Below are positions 24,583-33,090 of a stretch of 64,000 nt of DNA, in pieces (within the stretch, counting starts at the first letter, position 1; every line of letters starts with the position of its first letter). The notes below the pieces were generated by a model that ran no database searches, was not told where the DNA came from, and saw only the letters and a program-made list of their open reading frames with translations. This stretch comes from Peterkaempfera sp044755465 (GTDB taxonomy: Bacteria > Actinomycetota > Actinomycetes > Streptomycetales > Streptomycetaceae). The stretch spans positions 1,426,001 through 1,490,000 of the forward strand of contig NZ_JBIVRB010000001.1 in NCBI RefSeq assembly GCF_044755465.1, in the 5' to 3' direction. A program made the position numbers and the translations under genes.

Positions 24583-26295
24583 ATGGCCGAAGAATCGATC
24601 TCCACAGCCGACCAGGCGACCCCACGGCGTATCGCTGACGCCTACGTCCATGCGCTCGCGGCCCTCGACCCGCTGACCGCCACCTACCTAGGGCTCAACC
24701 CGGGCGACGACCGGCTCCCCGACCTCACCCCCAGCGGCCAGGAAGCCGTCGCCGACCTCGGCCGCCGCACCCTCACCCAGCTCGACGCCGCCGAGCGCGC
24801 CGCCGAAGCGGCCGGCACCGGCTTCGACGCCGCCGAACAGCGCTGCGCCCGGCTGCTGCGCGAGCGGCTCACCGCCGAACTCGCCGTGCACGACGCCGGC
24901 GAGGACCTGCGCGCCGTACGCAACCTCGGCTCCCCGCTGCACGGCGTACGCGACATCTTCACCCTGATGCCCACCGCGACCGACGACGACTGGGCGCTGA
25001 TCGCCCGCCGACTGCGGCACGTCCCGCAGGCCCTGACCGGCTACCGCGCCACCCTCGCGGAGGGCGTCGAGCGCGGGCTGCTCTCCGGCCCGAGGCAGGT
25101 CGCCACCGTGGTCGAACAGCTGGGGGAGTGGCTGGGCTCCGGCTCCGACGGCGGCTGGTTCGCGGACTTCGCCGCCGGCGGACCGCAGAGCCTGCGCACC
25201 GAGCTGGACCAGGCCGCCACCGCCGCCACCGCCGCCCTCGTCGAGCTGCGCGACTGGCTGCGCGACGTCTACGCCCCGGCCGCCGCGGACACCCCGGACC
25301 CGGTGGGCCGCGAGCGCTACGCCCGGTTCGTCCGCTACTGGAACGGCGCCGACCCCGACCTGGACGAGGCGTACCGCTGGGCCTGGGGCGAGTTCCACCT
25401 GCTGGTGGCGGAGATGCGCGACGAGGCCGCCAAGGTGCTGCCGGACGCCACCCCGCTGGAGGCCATGGCCTACCTGGAGAACGAAGGCCCGGCCATCGAG
25501 GGCGCCGAGGAGGCCCGCCGCTGGCTCCAGGGGCTGATGGACCAGGCGATCCAGGACCTCCAGGGCACCCACTTCGACCTGGCCGAGCCGGTCCGCCGGG
25601 TGGAGTCGATGATCGCCCCGGCCGGCAGCGCCGCCGCGCCGTACTACACCGCCCCGTCGCTGGACTTCTCCCGTCCGGGTCGCACCTGGCTGCCCACCCG
25701 GGGCCAGGAGCGCTTCCCGGTCTGGGACCTGGTCTCCACCTGGTACCACGAGGGCGTTCCGGGCCACCACCTCCAGCTCGCGCAGTGGAACTACGTGGCC
25801 GACAGCCTGTCGACGTACCAGGTGAGCGTCGGCCAGGTCAGCGCCGACGCCGAGGGCTGGGCACTGTACGCCGAGCGGCTGATGGACGAACTGGGCTACC
25901 TCACCGACCCGGGAGCCCGGCTCGGCTACCTCAACGCCCAGATGATGCGGGTCCTGCGGGTGATCGTCGACATCGGCATGCACGTCGGCCTGGACTTCCC
26001 CGCCGACTCCCCGTACCGGCCCGGCGAGCCGGTCACGCCGGAGGCCGCCCGCGAGTTCTTCGGGCAGTACTGCGGCCTGGCCGCCGACTTCCTGGACAGC
26101 GAACTGGTCCGCTACCTGGGGATGCCCGGCCAGGCCATCGGCTACAAGCTCGGCGAGCGCGCCTGGCTCCAGGGCCGCGCGGCGGCCAGGGCGGCCCACG
26201 GCGACGCGTTCGACCTCAAGGCATGGCACATGGCGGCGCTCTCCCAAGGCTCCCTGGGCCTGGACGACCTGGTGGACGCCCTCTCCCGCCTCTGA
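24583..26295 (+). CDS. DUF885-family protein (putative metallopeptidase)
   Basis: A 570-aa DUF885 protein. The conserved core WYHEGVPGHHLQLAQ (HE-x-x-x-x-H-H type, near residue 395) is characteristic and suggests a zincin-like metal site; many members are annotated as secreted lipoproteins or X-Pro-type dipeptidases, but this one lacks a signal sequence. ATG 24583 fits the domain start (IADAYVHALAALDPLTATYLG). A CAGGAT hexamer 6 bases upstream and no ribosome site suggest leaderless expression. Peptidase activity is inferred, not demonstrated. Confidence 0.85.
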   Translation: MAEESISTADQATPRRIADAYVHALAALDPLTATYLGLNPGDDRLPDLTPSGQEAVADLGRRTLTQLDAAERAAEAAGTGFDAAEQRCARLLRERLTAELAVHDAGEDLRAVRNLGSPLHGVRDIFTLMPTATDDDWALIARRLRHVPQALTGYRATLAEGVERGLLSGPRQVATVVEQLGEWLGSGSDGGWFADFAAGGPQSLRTELDQAATAATAALVELRDWLRDVYAPAAADTPDPVGRERYARFVRYWNGADPDLDEAYRWAWGEFHLLVAEMRDEAAKVLPDATPLEAMAYLENEGPAIEGAEEARRWLQGLMDQAIQDLQGTHFDLAEPVRRVESMIAPAGSAAAPYYTAPSLDFSRPGRTWLPTRGQERFPVWDLVSTWYHEGVPGHHLQLAQWNYVADSLSTYQVSVGQVSADAEGWALYAERLMDELGYLTDPGARLGYLNAQMMRVLRVIVDIGMHVGLDFPADSPYRPGEPVTPEAAREFFGQYCGLAADFLDSELVRYLGMPGQAIGYKLGERAWLQGRAAARAAHGDAFDLKAWHMAALSQGSLGLDDLVDALSRL

Positions 26296-26303
26296 CCCCC
26301 CAC

Positions 26304-26332
26304 GACTCCCCGCCCACCCCGGGCGGGGAGTC
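26304..26332 (+). terminator. Terminator after the DUF885 gene
   Basis: A perfect 12-bp inverted repeat (26304-26315 with 26321-26332) and a 5-base loop, 8 bp after the stop codon. Confidence 0.8.
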
Positions 26333-26395
26333 CCCACCGGCCCGCCGCACCCCCTCTGCCGCGCTGTCCCCCTTTTCGGCTTGTTGCACTGCCTC

Positions 26396-26419
26396 GGGGG
26401 CGCGAGGAACCGCGCGCCC
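26396..26419. repeat. Dispersed intergenic repeat, inverted copy
   Basis: GGGGGCGCGAGGAACCGCGC then GCCC is the reverse complement of the core found at 10199, 10341 and 62301. It sits in the 375-bp gap before the beta-helix gene. The rest of that gap contains the TTGACA and DasR-like site described separately and no gene. Confidence 0.65.
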
Positions 26420-26523
26420 AGCCACCCCCGTCCCCGCACTCTCCCCCGCACCCACAGCGACAGGAGAAAGCAGCGGGACAGCAGTGGCATCCCCAACGCC
26501 CCGAACACCCCAACTTGGCACCC

Positions 26524-26550
26524 TTGACAGCCACTTTGGTCCAGTCCACC
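26524..26550 (+). promoter_or_regulatory. TTGACA element with overlapping DasR-like site
   Basis: TTGACA at 26524-26529 is followed by TTTGGTCCAGTCCACC (26535-26550). Its core TGGTCCAGTCCA is a near-palindrome like the chitinase sites at 7587 and 7606. It lies about 120 bases upstream of the beta-helix gene and would overlap the promoter spacer, a good position for a repressor. No convincing minus-10 box was found. Confidence 0.45.
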
Positions 26551-26670
26551 GTGGGCACGCGATCATCGCCACCGCCGAGCGAGCCCCACGCCCGGTGGCG
26601 CGCGCCGCAGCGAACGACTCGTAGTGCCCCGGATCGTGGCGCTCCCTCCCTCCCCCCAGGAGCCACCGTC

Positions 26671-28248
26671 ATGCCCCCTGCCCCGACCCGCCCGTCCACC
26701 GCCACCAAGCCCAAAGCCGGACGCCCCCGCATACCCGTACTGGCGGCAGCCGCCACCGCACTGACCCTCACCACGTCGGCCCTGGCCCTGCTGCCGGGCA
26801 CCGCCGCCGCCGACACCACCGCCAACCTGGTGGTCAACGGCGGCTTCGAGAGCGGCAGCACCAGCGGCTGGACCTGCGCCGGCCACTCGACCGTCAGCAC
26901 CGCGTCCCCGCACTCCGGCGCTTACGCCCTGCTCTCCTCGCCCGGCAGCGCCGACACCGCGCCGTGCTCGCAGACGGTCGCGGTGCAGCCGGGCGGCAGG
27001 TACGTACTGGGCGCCTGGACCAAGGGCGCGTACGCCGAACTCTCCGCCACCGGCAACGGCGTGAAGGAGTCCACCCGGAGCGGTTCCTCCTCCTGGACCC
27101 AGCTGACCGCCAACATCCTCGCGGGCCCGGCCACCACCCAGATCACCGTCACCGTGAACGGCGGATCAGCCTCCGGGGACCTCTCCGTGGACGACGTCAC
27201 CCTGACCGGCCCGGCCCCCACCGCACCGACGACCTCCCCCACGCCCACCACCTCCCCGTCCCCGACCCCCACGCCCACCCCGACACCGACCCCCACCCCG
27301 ACACCGACTCGCACCACCCCCACCCCCACCCCCACCGTGACCCCCACCCAGCCCTCCACCGACCCCACAACCGTCAACGTCTCGGACACCAAGGGCCTCA
27401 AAGCAGCGCTGACCGCCGCCACCCCCGGCCAGACCATCCACCTGGCCGACGGCGCCTACTCCGGCAACTTCAAGATCACCACCCCCGGCACCGCCACCGC
27501 CCCGATCACCCTCACCGGCTCCGCCGGAGCGGTCCTCTCCACCCCCTCCGGCGGCGGCAACGGCATCCAGCTCACCAGCGCGGGCTACTGGACCATCAAG
27601 GGCATCACCATCACCGGCGGCCAGAAGGGCATCATGGTCGACTCCTCCGACCATGTCGTCATCGACTCGGTCCAGGTGCACCACACGACCATGGAGGGCA
27701 TCCACTTCCGTACCTCAAGCAGCTACGGAGTGGTGAAGAACTCCTTCATCCACGACACCGGCACCTCCGGCAACGGCATGGGTGAGGGGGTCTACGTCGG
27801 CACCGCCAACACCCTCAGCGACACCAGCGACCACGTCCAGATCCTCGACAACGTGATCGGCCCCAACATCGGCGGCGAGAACATCGACATCAAGGAGGGA
27901 ACCACCGGCGGCCTGATCTCCGGCAACACCTTCGACGGCAGCGGACTGACCGGAGCCAACTACGACGACTCCTGGGTGGACGTGAAGGGCAACGGCTACA
28001 CCATCCAGAACAACACCGGCGTCCACACCACCAACGACGGCTACCAGACGCACAGCCAGTACCCGGGCTGGGGCTGCGGCACCGTCTTCCGCCACAACAC
28101 GTCGGACCTGACCGGCGCCACCGGCCCCAACCGCTACGCCATCGACGTCACCGTCTACGACCCGGCCACCTGCCCGGTCACCATCACCGCCGACAACACC
28201 GTCACCGGCGGCAACGGCCTGGCCAACCCCGGCATCCCCATCAGCTGA
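26671..28248 (+). CDS. Secreted right-handed beta-helix protein with CBM-like N-terminal module
   Basis: A 525-aa secreted protein. It has a signal peptide (hydrophobic core then LLPGTAAAD), a beta-sandwich module starting NLVVNGGFESGS and very like that of the chitinase at 5850, a linker of PTPT repeats, and a C-terminal parallel beta-helix (successive rungs such as YWTIKGITITGGQKGIMVDS and YGVVKNSFIHDTGTSGNG). Beta-helix proteins of this kind are usually polysaccharide lyases or glycosidases; no recognised lyase triad could be assigned. ATG 26671 has AGGAG 8 bases upstream. The shared module and DasR-like site suggest a role on GlcNAc-containing polysaccharides, which is inference. Confidence 0.82.
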   Translation: MPPAPTRPSTATKPKAGRPRIPVLAAAATALTLTTSALALLPGTAAADTTANLVVNGGFESGSTSGWTCAGHSTVSTASPHSGAYALLSSPGSADTAPCSQTVAVQPGGRYVLGAWTKGAYAELSATGNGVKESTRSGSSSWTQLTANILAGPATTQITVTVNGGSASGDLSVDDVTLTGPAPTAPTTSPTPTTSPSPTPTPTPTPTPTPTPTRTTPTPTPTVTPTQPSTDPTTVNVSDTKGLKAALTAATPGQTIHLADGAYSGNFKITTPGTATAPITLTGSAGAVLSTPSGGGNGIQLTSAGYWTIKGITITGGQKGIMVDSSDHVVIDSVQVHHTTMEGIHFRTSSSYGVVKNSFIHDTGTSGNGMGEGVYVGTANTLSDTSDHVQILDNVIGPNIGGENIDIKEGTTGGLISGNTFDGSGLTGANYDDSWVDVKGNGYTIQNNTGVHTTNDGYQTHSQYPGWGCGTVFRHNTSDLTGATGPNRYAIDVTVYDPATCPVTITADNTVTGGNGLANPGIPIS

Positions 28249-28348
28249 CCCCGGCCGCCCTCCCAGGCCCGGGTCGGTCGACCGCCCCCACCCCGGCGAC
28301 GACCGCCCCGGGCCCCGGCAACCGGCGGTCAGGGCCTTCAACCAGCGG

Positions 28349-28590
28349 TCAGACCTTGATGACGACGACCCGGTCCCCGCAGAGCGCGCTGCGGCCGTCG
28401 GGATCGCGTACTTGCGGCCGTGCGGCCCGGCGTCCGCCAGCAGCGCCGCCGCGTGTCGGGCAAGGGGTTCGGAGACGGGCTCGACGATGATGCGCGCCAC
28501 CCGGTGACCTCGCGGTCGCGAAGCACAGCCTTCGCCAGCCCCTCACTGTCCAGGACCAGCGTCCACCGGGCACGGCCGAGGAACGCGTCA
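28349..28590 (-). pseudogene. Decayed PIN-domain (VapC-type) toxin
   Basis: Three pieces of a PIN toxin are read in three different frames on the minus strand: an N-terminal RWTLVLDSEGLAKAVLRDRE (includes the first catalytic Asp), then VARIIVEPVSEPLARHAAAL through GRKYAI, then SALCGDRVVVIKV and stop at 28349. Intact members are ~130 aa; here only ~80 residues remain, so two out-of-frame deletions removed the middle and the last acidic motif. It cannot encode a working nuclease. It directly follows the antitoxin remnant (ATGA at 28588-28591). Confidence 0.7.
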
Positions 28591-28690
28591 TGCGGCGTTC
28601 GTCCGCTGCCCGAGCGCACGCCGAAGCCGATCCCGTTTCGCCTGGATCTCCTCCTCGGTGATGGGCCCGTGCTCAGCGGCGGCCCTGCCT
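28588..28690 (-). pseudogene. Antitoxin gene remnant (3' end only)
   Basis: The frame ends AAAEHGPITEEEIQAKRDRL-RRALGQRTNAA and stops at 28588, matching the C-terminal, toxin-binding end of antitoxins paired with PIN toxins in actinobacteria. The ribbon-helix-helix N-terminal part is absent: the homologous sequence runs out about 50 bp before the tRNA-Arg terminator. Its stop overlaps the old toxin start as ATGA. Confidence 0.6.
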
Positions 28691-28740
28691 TGATGGCCGC
28701 ATTGTCGGGTGCGGCCCCGCCCCGCCCAGGCATGCAGAAA

Positions 28741-28776
28741 GACCCCGCAGTCAGCATCTCTGCTGCTTGCGGGGTC
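28741..28776 (-). terminator. Terminator of the tRNA-Arg gene
   Basis: A 9-bp stem (28741-28749 with 28768-28776) with an inner AGCA/TGCT pair, followed on the minus strand by TTTC. A separate perfect 8-bp hairpin (28781-28800) lies between it and the tRNA and includes the tRNA's last four bases. Confidence 0.8.
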
Positions 28777-28796
28777 CCTTGGCACTTCTCGCGAAG

Positions 28797-28868
28797 TGCC
28801 CCCGGCAGGATTCGAACCTGCGCACACGGCTCCGGAGGCCGTTGCTCTATCCCCTGAGCTACGGGGGC
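28797..28868 (-). tRNA. tRNA-Arg (anticodon CCG)
   Basis: The minus strand folds into a full cloverleaf of 72 nt: acceptor GCCCCCG/CGGGGGC with discriminator A, D arm GCTC/GAGC, anticodon stem ACGGC/GCCGT with loop CTCCGGA, and T arm GCAGG-TTCGAAT-CCTGC. The anticodon is CCG, reading CGG. CCA is not encoded. tRNA 3' ends are common integration sites, and a decayed toxin-antitoxin pair lies on its 3' side. Confidence 0.96.
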
Positions 28869-29079
28869 TTGCTTGGTGCGACGGGAAGAACACTACCAGG
28901 TCGCAAGGGGTGGACGTGCACGAGTTGGTGGGGTGGGCGTTCGGGGGTCGGGCTGGTGTCGGGGGGTGGCGTCCACCCGGGGGTGGGGTGGTCACCGGTG
29001 GTGGTGAATCCGGGGTGGGCGGGCGCGGAAGTGGGCGAAACGGGGACGGGCCCAGGGGGCCGCGCCTACCCTCGGTGAT

Positions 29080-29577
29080 GTGCCTGACGTGTCCGGTCGG
29101 GTCCTCGTCGTCGATGACAGCGAGGTGATCCGACAGCTGATCAGGGTCAACCTCGAACTCGAGGGGTTCGAGGTGGTGACCGCCGCTGACGGTGCCGAGT
29201 GCCTGGAGGTCGTGGAGCGGGTCCAGCCCGATGTCGTCACCCTCGACGTGGTGATGCCACGTCTGGACGGACTGAGGACGGCGGCCCGGTTGCGGGGGAA
29301 CCCGGTCACCAGCCGGCTGCGCATCGCCATCGTGAGCGCCTGCACCCCGGCGGATCTGGAGCGCGGGGAGTCGGTGGGGGTGGACGGCTACCTCGGCAAG
29401 CCGTTCGAACCGGCCGACCTGGTGCGGCTGGTGCGCCGGCTGCTCGGCGCGCCCCCGGAACCGCCGGGCGCGCCCGGCGCGGCCACCGGCGACCAGCGGA
29501 TCGGATTCGGCCGGGGCGCCGGGCTGGGCCTGCTCCGACCCGACCGGGCGTTCCGCTCTCCGCGAACGGACCGGTGA
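29080..29577 (+). CDS. Single-domain response regulator (orphan)
   Basis: A 165-aa CheY-like receiver. The acidic pair Asp12-Asp13, phospho-acceptor Asp56 (VVTLDVVMPRLDG), a Ser switch residue (IVSACT) and the conserved Lys in GYLGKPFEP are all present. There is no output domain; the last ~40 residues are Gly/Pro/Arg-rich. The GTG start is leaderless: TACCCT (29067-29072) ends 7 bases before it. No kinase is adjacent. It lies just upstream of argS, a position often seen in Streptomyces. Confidence 0.9.
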   Translation: MPDVSGRVLVVDDSEVIRQLIRVNLELEGFEVVTAADGAECLEVVERVQPDVVTLDVVMPRLDGLRTAARLRGNPVTSRLRIAIVSACTPADLERGESVGVDGYLGKPFEPADLVRLVRRLLGAPPEPPGAPGAATGDQRIGFGRGAGLGLLRPDRAFRSPRTDR

Positions 29578-29813
29578 CCCCCGTACGCCCCTGCGCGCAG
29601 CCCACCCGAAGCCGAACCCGCCCCCGTACGCGGCCCGCCCGCCCCCGCGCCGTCCGGCCGCGCCACCGCCGCGCCGCCGGAACCGCACCGATGCCGGGCG
29701 TTCCCGGCACAAGCGGCGTTCCGGGCCGCAGGCGGGCCCGGGACGCCCGAGCGGGTGTCTCACGCCTCAAACCCGATGGCGGTGCACACCCCCCTCTCGC
29801 CTACGCTTGCACC

Positions 29814-31475
29814 GTGACACCCGCAGAGCTTTCCCAGGCAGTGCTGTCCGCGGTTCGCGCCGCCGTCGAGGCGGGCGAGCTGACCGTCGCCGTGCCCGAG
29901 CAGGTGACCGTCGAGCGGCCCAAGAACAGGGACCACGGCGACTACGCCACCAATGTGGCCCTCCAGCTCGCCAAGCCGGCCGGGAAGCCGCCCCGACAGG
30001 TGGCGGAGCTGGTCTCCGCCCGCCTCGCGCAGATCCCGGGTGTCGCCAAGGTCGACGTCGCCGGTCCCGGCTTCCTCAACATCACGCTGGACGCCGCCAC
30101 CCAGGGCGGCCTGGCGCGCACCATCGTGGCGGCGGGCGGCGCGTACGGGCGCAATGACGCCCTGGCGGGCCTGAAGATCAACCTGGAGTTCGTCTCCGCC
30201 AACCCCACCGGCCCGATCCACATCGGCGGCGTCCGCTGGGCGGCGGTCGGTGACTCCCTCGGCCGCATCCTGCGGGCCGGCGGCGCCGACGTCACCACCG
30301 AGTACTACATCAACGACGCCGGGGTGCAGATCACCAAGTTCGGCGCCTCGCTGCACGCCGCCGCCAACGGCCGGCCGGTGCCGGAGGACGGCTACGTCGG
30401 TGAGTACATCGGTGACATCGCCCAGCAGATCGTGGCGGCCAACCCCGGCGTGCTCGACCTCCCCGACGCCGAGCAGTTGGAGCTGTTCCGCGCCGAGGGC
30501 CTGCGGCTGATGGTGGCCGAGATCCAGCGCTCCATGGAGGAGTTCGGCGTCCACTTCGACGTCTGGTTCTCCGAGAAGTCGCTGCACGAGTCGGGCGCCG
30601 TGGAGAAGGCGATCGAGCGGCTGCGCGCGCAGGGCCACGTCTTCGACCAGGACGGCGCCATCTGGCTGCGCACCACCGACTTCGGTGACGACAAGGACCG
30701 CGTCCTGATCAAGGCCGACGGCGACACCACCTACTTCGCCTCCGACGCCGCGTACTACCTCTCCAAGCGGGACCGCGGCAATGACGTCAACGTCTACATG
30801 CTGGGCGCCGACCACCACGGCTACGTGGGCCGGCTCAAGGCGATCGTGGCCTGCGCCGGCGACGACCCCGAGCGCAACATCGAGGTGCTGATCGGCCAGT
30901 TCGTGAAGATGCTCCGGGACGGCGAAGAGGTCCGGATGTCCAAGCGGGCCGGCAACATCATCACCATCGACGACGTGGTCGACTGGATCGGGGTGGACGC
31001 GGCGCGCTACTCGCTGGCCCGCTCCTCCACCGATTCCACGCTCACCCTCGACATCGACGTACTCACCAGCCAGTCGAACGAGAACCCGGTCTACTACGTG
31101 CAGTACGCGCACGCCCGGATGAGCTCGGTCGCCCGCAACGCGGCCCAGCTCGGCATCGACAAGGGCAGCGCCGACGACTTCGCCCCGGAGCTGCTGGCCA
31201 CCGAGTGGGAGTCCGACCTGCTCGGCATGCTGGGCGAGTTCCCGCGCGTCGTCGCGGCGGCGGGCGAGCTGCGCGAGCCGCACCGGGTGGCCCGCTACCT
31301 GGAGCAGCTGGCCGGTACGTACCACCGCTTCTACGACAACTGCCGCATCCTGCCGCGCGGCGACGAGGAGGTCACCGACCTCACCCGCGCCCGGCTGTGG
31401 CTGGCCGAGGCGACCCGCACGGTGATCGCCAACGGCCTGGGCCTGCTGGGAGTATCGGCCCCCGAGCGCATGTGA
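29814..31475 (+). CDS. argS: Arginyl-tRNA synthetase
   Basis: A 553-aa class I synthetase that charges tRNA-Arg with arginine using ATP. It shows the N-terminal additional (Arg_tRNA_synt_N) domain, the HIGH-type motif in NPTGPIHIGGVRWAAVGD, a KMSKS-like loop RMSKRAGNIITIDD, and the DALR anticodon-binding domain at the C-terminus. The GTG start at 29814 is supported by a leaderless promoter (TACGCT at 29802-29807, 6 bases upstream) and by the domain start TPAELSQAV. The 236 bp upstream show nothing else of note. Confidence 0.97.
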   Translation: MTPAELSQAVLSAVRAAVEAGELTVAVPEQVTVERPKNRDHGDYATNVALQLAKPAGKPPRQVAELVSARLAQIPGVAKVDVAGPGFLNITLDAATQGGLARTIVAAGGAYGRNDALAGLKINLEFVSANPTGPIHIGGVRWAAVGDSLGRILRAGGADVTTEYYINDAGVQITKFGASLHAAANGRPVPEDGYVGEYIGDIAQQIVAANPGVLDLPDAEQLELFRAEGLRLMVAEIQRSMEEFGVHFDVWFSEKSLHESGAVEKAIERLRAQGHVFDQDGAIWLRTTDFGDDKDRVLIKADGDTTYFASDAAYYLSKRDRGNDVNVYMLGADHHGYVGRLKAIVACAGDDPERNIEVLIGQFVKMLRDGEEVRMSKRAGNIITIDDVVDWIGVDAARYSLARSSTDSTLTLDIDVLTSQSNENPVYYVQYAHARMSSVARNAAQLGIDKGSADDFAPELLATEWESDLLGMLGEFPRVVAAAGELREPHRVARYLEQLAGTYHRFYDNCRILPRGDEEVTDLTRARLWLAEATRTVIANGLGLLGVSAPERM

Positions 31476-31578
31476 GCGCCCCCGGCGGCGGTGGTGGCGG
31501 TGCCCCCGCCCCGCCGCCGCACCCCGCTGCCGGGCGGCCGCCGACGTACCAGCTGACGCACAAGGAGAGATCAGCACC

Positions 31579-32973
31579 ATGAGCCGCTCCGCGCACCCCG
31601 CGGGCCCGCGCCACGGCGATGTCATGCCGGAGGGCCACTACAGCGCACCGCCCGCCGACCTCAACGCGCTGGACCCCAAGGTCTGGGCGCGCACCGTCGC
31701 CCGTGGCCCGGTCGGCGGCGCGGCCTCCGTCGGCGGGGTCGATGTGCGCACCCTCGCGGAGGAGTTCGGCACCCCCGCCTACATCCTGGACGAGGACGAC
31801 TTCCGGGCCAGGGCGCGCGCCTGGCGGCAGGCGTTCGGCGACGAGGCGGACGTCTTCTACGCGGGCAAGGCGTTCCTCTGCCGCGCGGTGGTCCGCTGGC
31901 TGCACGAGGAGGGCCTCGGCCTGGACGTGTGCAGCGGCGGCGAGCTGGCGGTGGCGCTCTCCGCCGGGATGCCCGCCGACCGGATCGCCTTCCACGGCAA
32001 CAACAAGTCGGCGCATGAGCTGGAGCGGGCGGTGGCGGCCGGGGTCGGGCGCATCGTGGTCGACTCGTACGAGGAGATCGCCCGGCTGGCCTTCATCGCG
32101 GACGAGCAGGGCGTACGGCAGAAGGTGCTGGTCCGGGTGACGGTGGGCGTCGAGGCGCACACCCACGAGTTCATCGCCACCGCCCACGAGGACCAGAAGT
32201 TCGGCCTCTCGCTGGCCGGCGGCGCCGCCGCCGAGGCGGTGCGCCGGGTGCTCAAGCTGGACAGCCTGGAGCTGGTCGGCCTGCACTCGCACATCGGCTC
32301 GCAGATCTTCGACACGGCGGGCTTCGAGGTGGCCGCCCGCCGCCTGGTCGGGCTGCTGGGCGAGATCCGCGACGAGCACGGCGTCCAGCTGCCGGAGATC
32401 GACCTCGGCGGCGGCCTCGGCATCGCGTACACCAGCGAGGACGACCCCGGCGAGCCGGAGATGATCGCCAAGTCGCTGGCCGAGATCGTCCGCCGCGAGT
32501 GCGAGTCCGCCGGTCTGCGGGCCCCCCGGCTGTCGATGGAGCCGGGCCGCGCCATCGTCGGCCCGACGACCTTCACCCTGTACGAGGTCGGCACCGTCAA
32601 GCACCTGGACGGGCTGCGGACGTACGTCAGCGTCGACGGCGGCATGTCGGACAACATCCGCACCGCGCTGTACGACGCCGACTACTCGGTCGCGCTGGTC
32701 TCCCGCTCCTCGGACGCCGAGCCGATGCTGACCCGGGTGGTCGGCAAGCACTGCGAGTCCGGCGACATCGTGGTCCGGGACGCCTTCCTCCCCGCCGACC
32801 TGGCCCCCGGCGACCTGGTCGCCGTCCCGGCCACCGGCGCCTACTGCCGCTCGATGGCCAGCAACTACAACCATGTGCTGCGCCCGCCGGTGGTGGCGGT
32901 GCGCGAGGGCCGGGCCCGAGCCGTGCTGCGGCGGGAGACGGAAGAGGATCTGCTGCACCTCGATATCGGCTGA
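31579..32973 (+). CDS. lysA: Diaminopimelate decarboxylase
   Basis: A 464-aa PLP enzyme of fold type III that decarboxylates meso-diaminopimelate to L-lysine, the last step of lysine synthesis. The PLP lysine lies in FYAGKAFLCRAVVRW; other signatures are GLHSHIGSQIFD, the phosphate-binding GGGLGIAY and the C-terminal CESGD segment that completes the dimer active site. AAGGAGAG precedes the ATG by 9 bases. The gene lies 103 bp after argS and upstream of the threonine genes on the same strand, so the aspartate-family branch is grouped here. Confidence 0.97.
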   Translation: MSRSAHPAGPRHGDVMPEGHYSAPPADLNALDPKVWARTVARGPVGGAASVGGVDVRTLAEEFGTPAYILDEDDFRARARAWRQAFGDEADVFYAGKAFLCRAVVRWLHEEGLGLDVCSGGELAVALSAGMPADRIAFHGNNKSAHELERAVAAGVGRIVVDSYEEIARLAFIADEQGVRQKVLVRVTVGVEAHTHEFIATAHEDQKFGLSLAGGAAAEAVRRVLKLDSLELVGLHSHIGSQIFDTAGFEVAARRLVGLLGEIRDEHGVQLPEIDLGGGLGIAYTSEDDPGEPEMIAKSLAEIVRRECESAGLRAPRLSMEPGRAIVGPTTFTLYEVGTVKHLDGLRTYVSVDGGMSDNIRTALYDADYSVALVSRSSDAEPMLTRVVGKHCESGDIVVRDAFLPADLAPGDLVAVPATGAYCRSMASNYNHVLRPPVVAVREGRARAVLRRETEEDLLHLDIG

Positions 32974-33090
32974 TGAAATTCTGGTCTCAGATCGTGGAAC
33001 GGGCGGAGATCCCACCCCCGTGTCCATGAGACTGGGCGGGGGAGCGATCCCCGGTGACAACTCGACGACGGAAGACGAGAGCGGAGTCGG

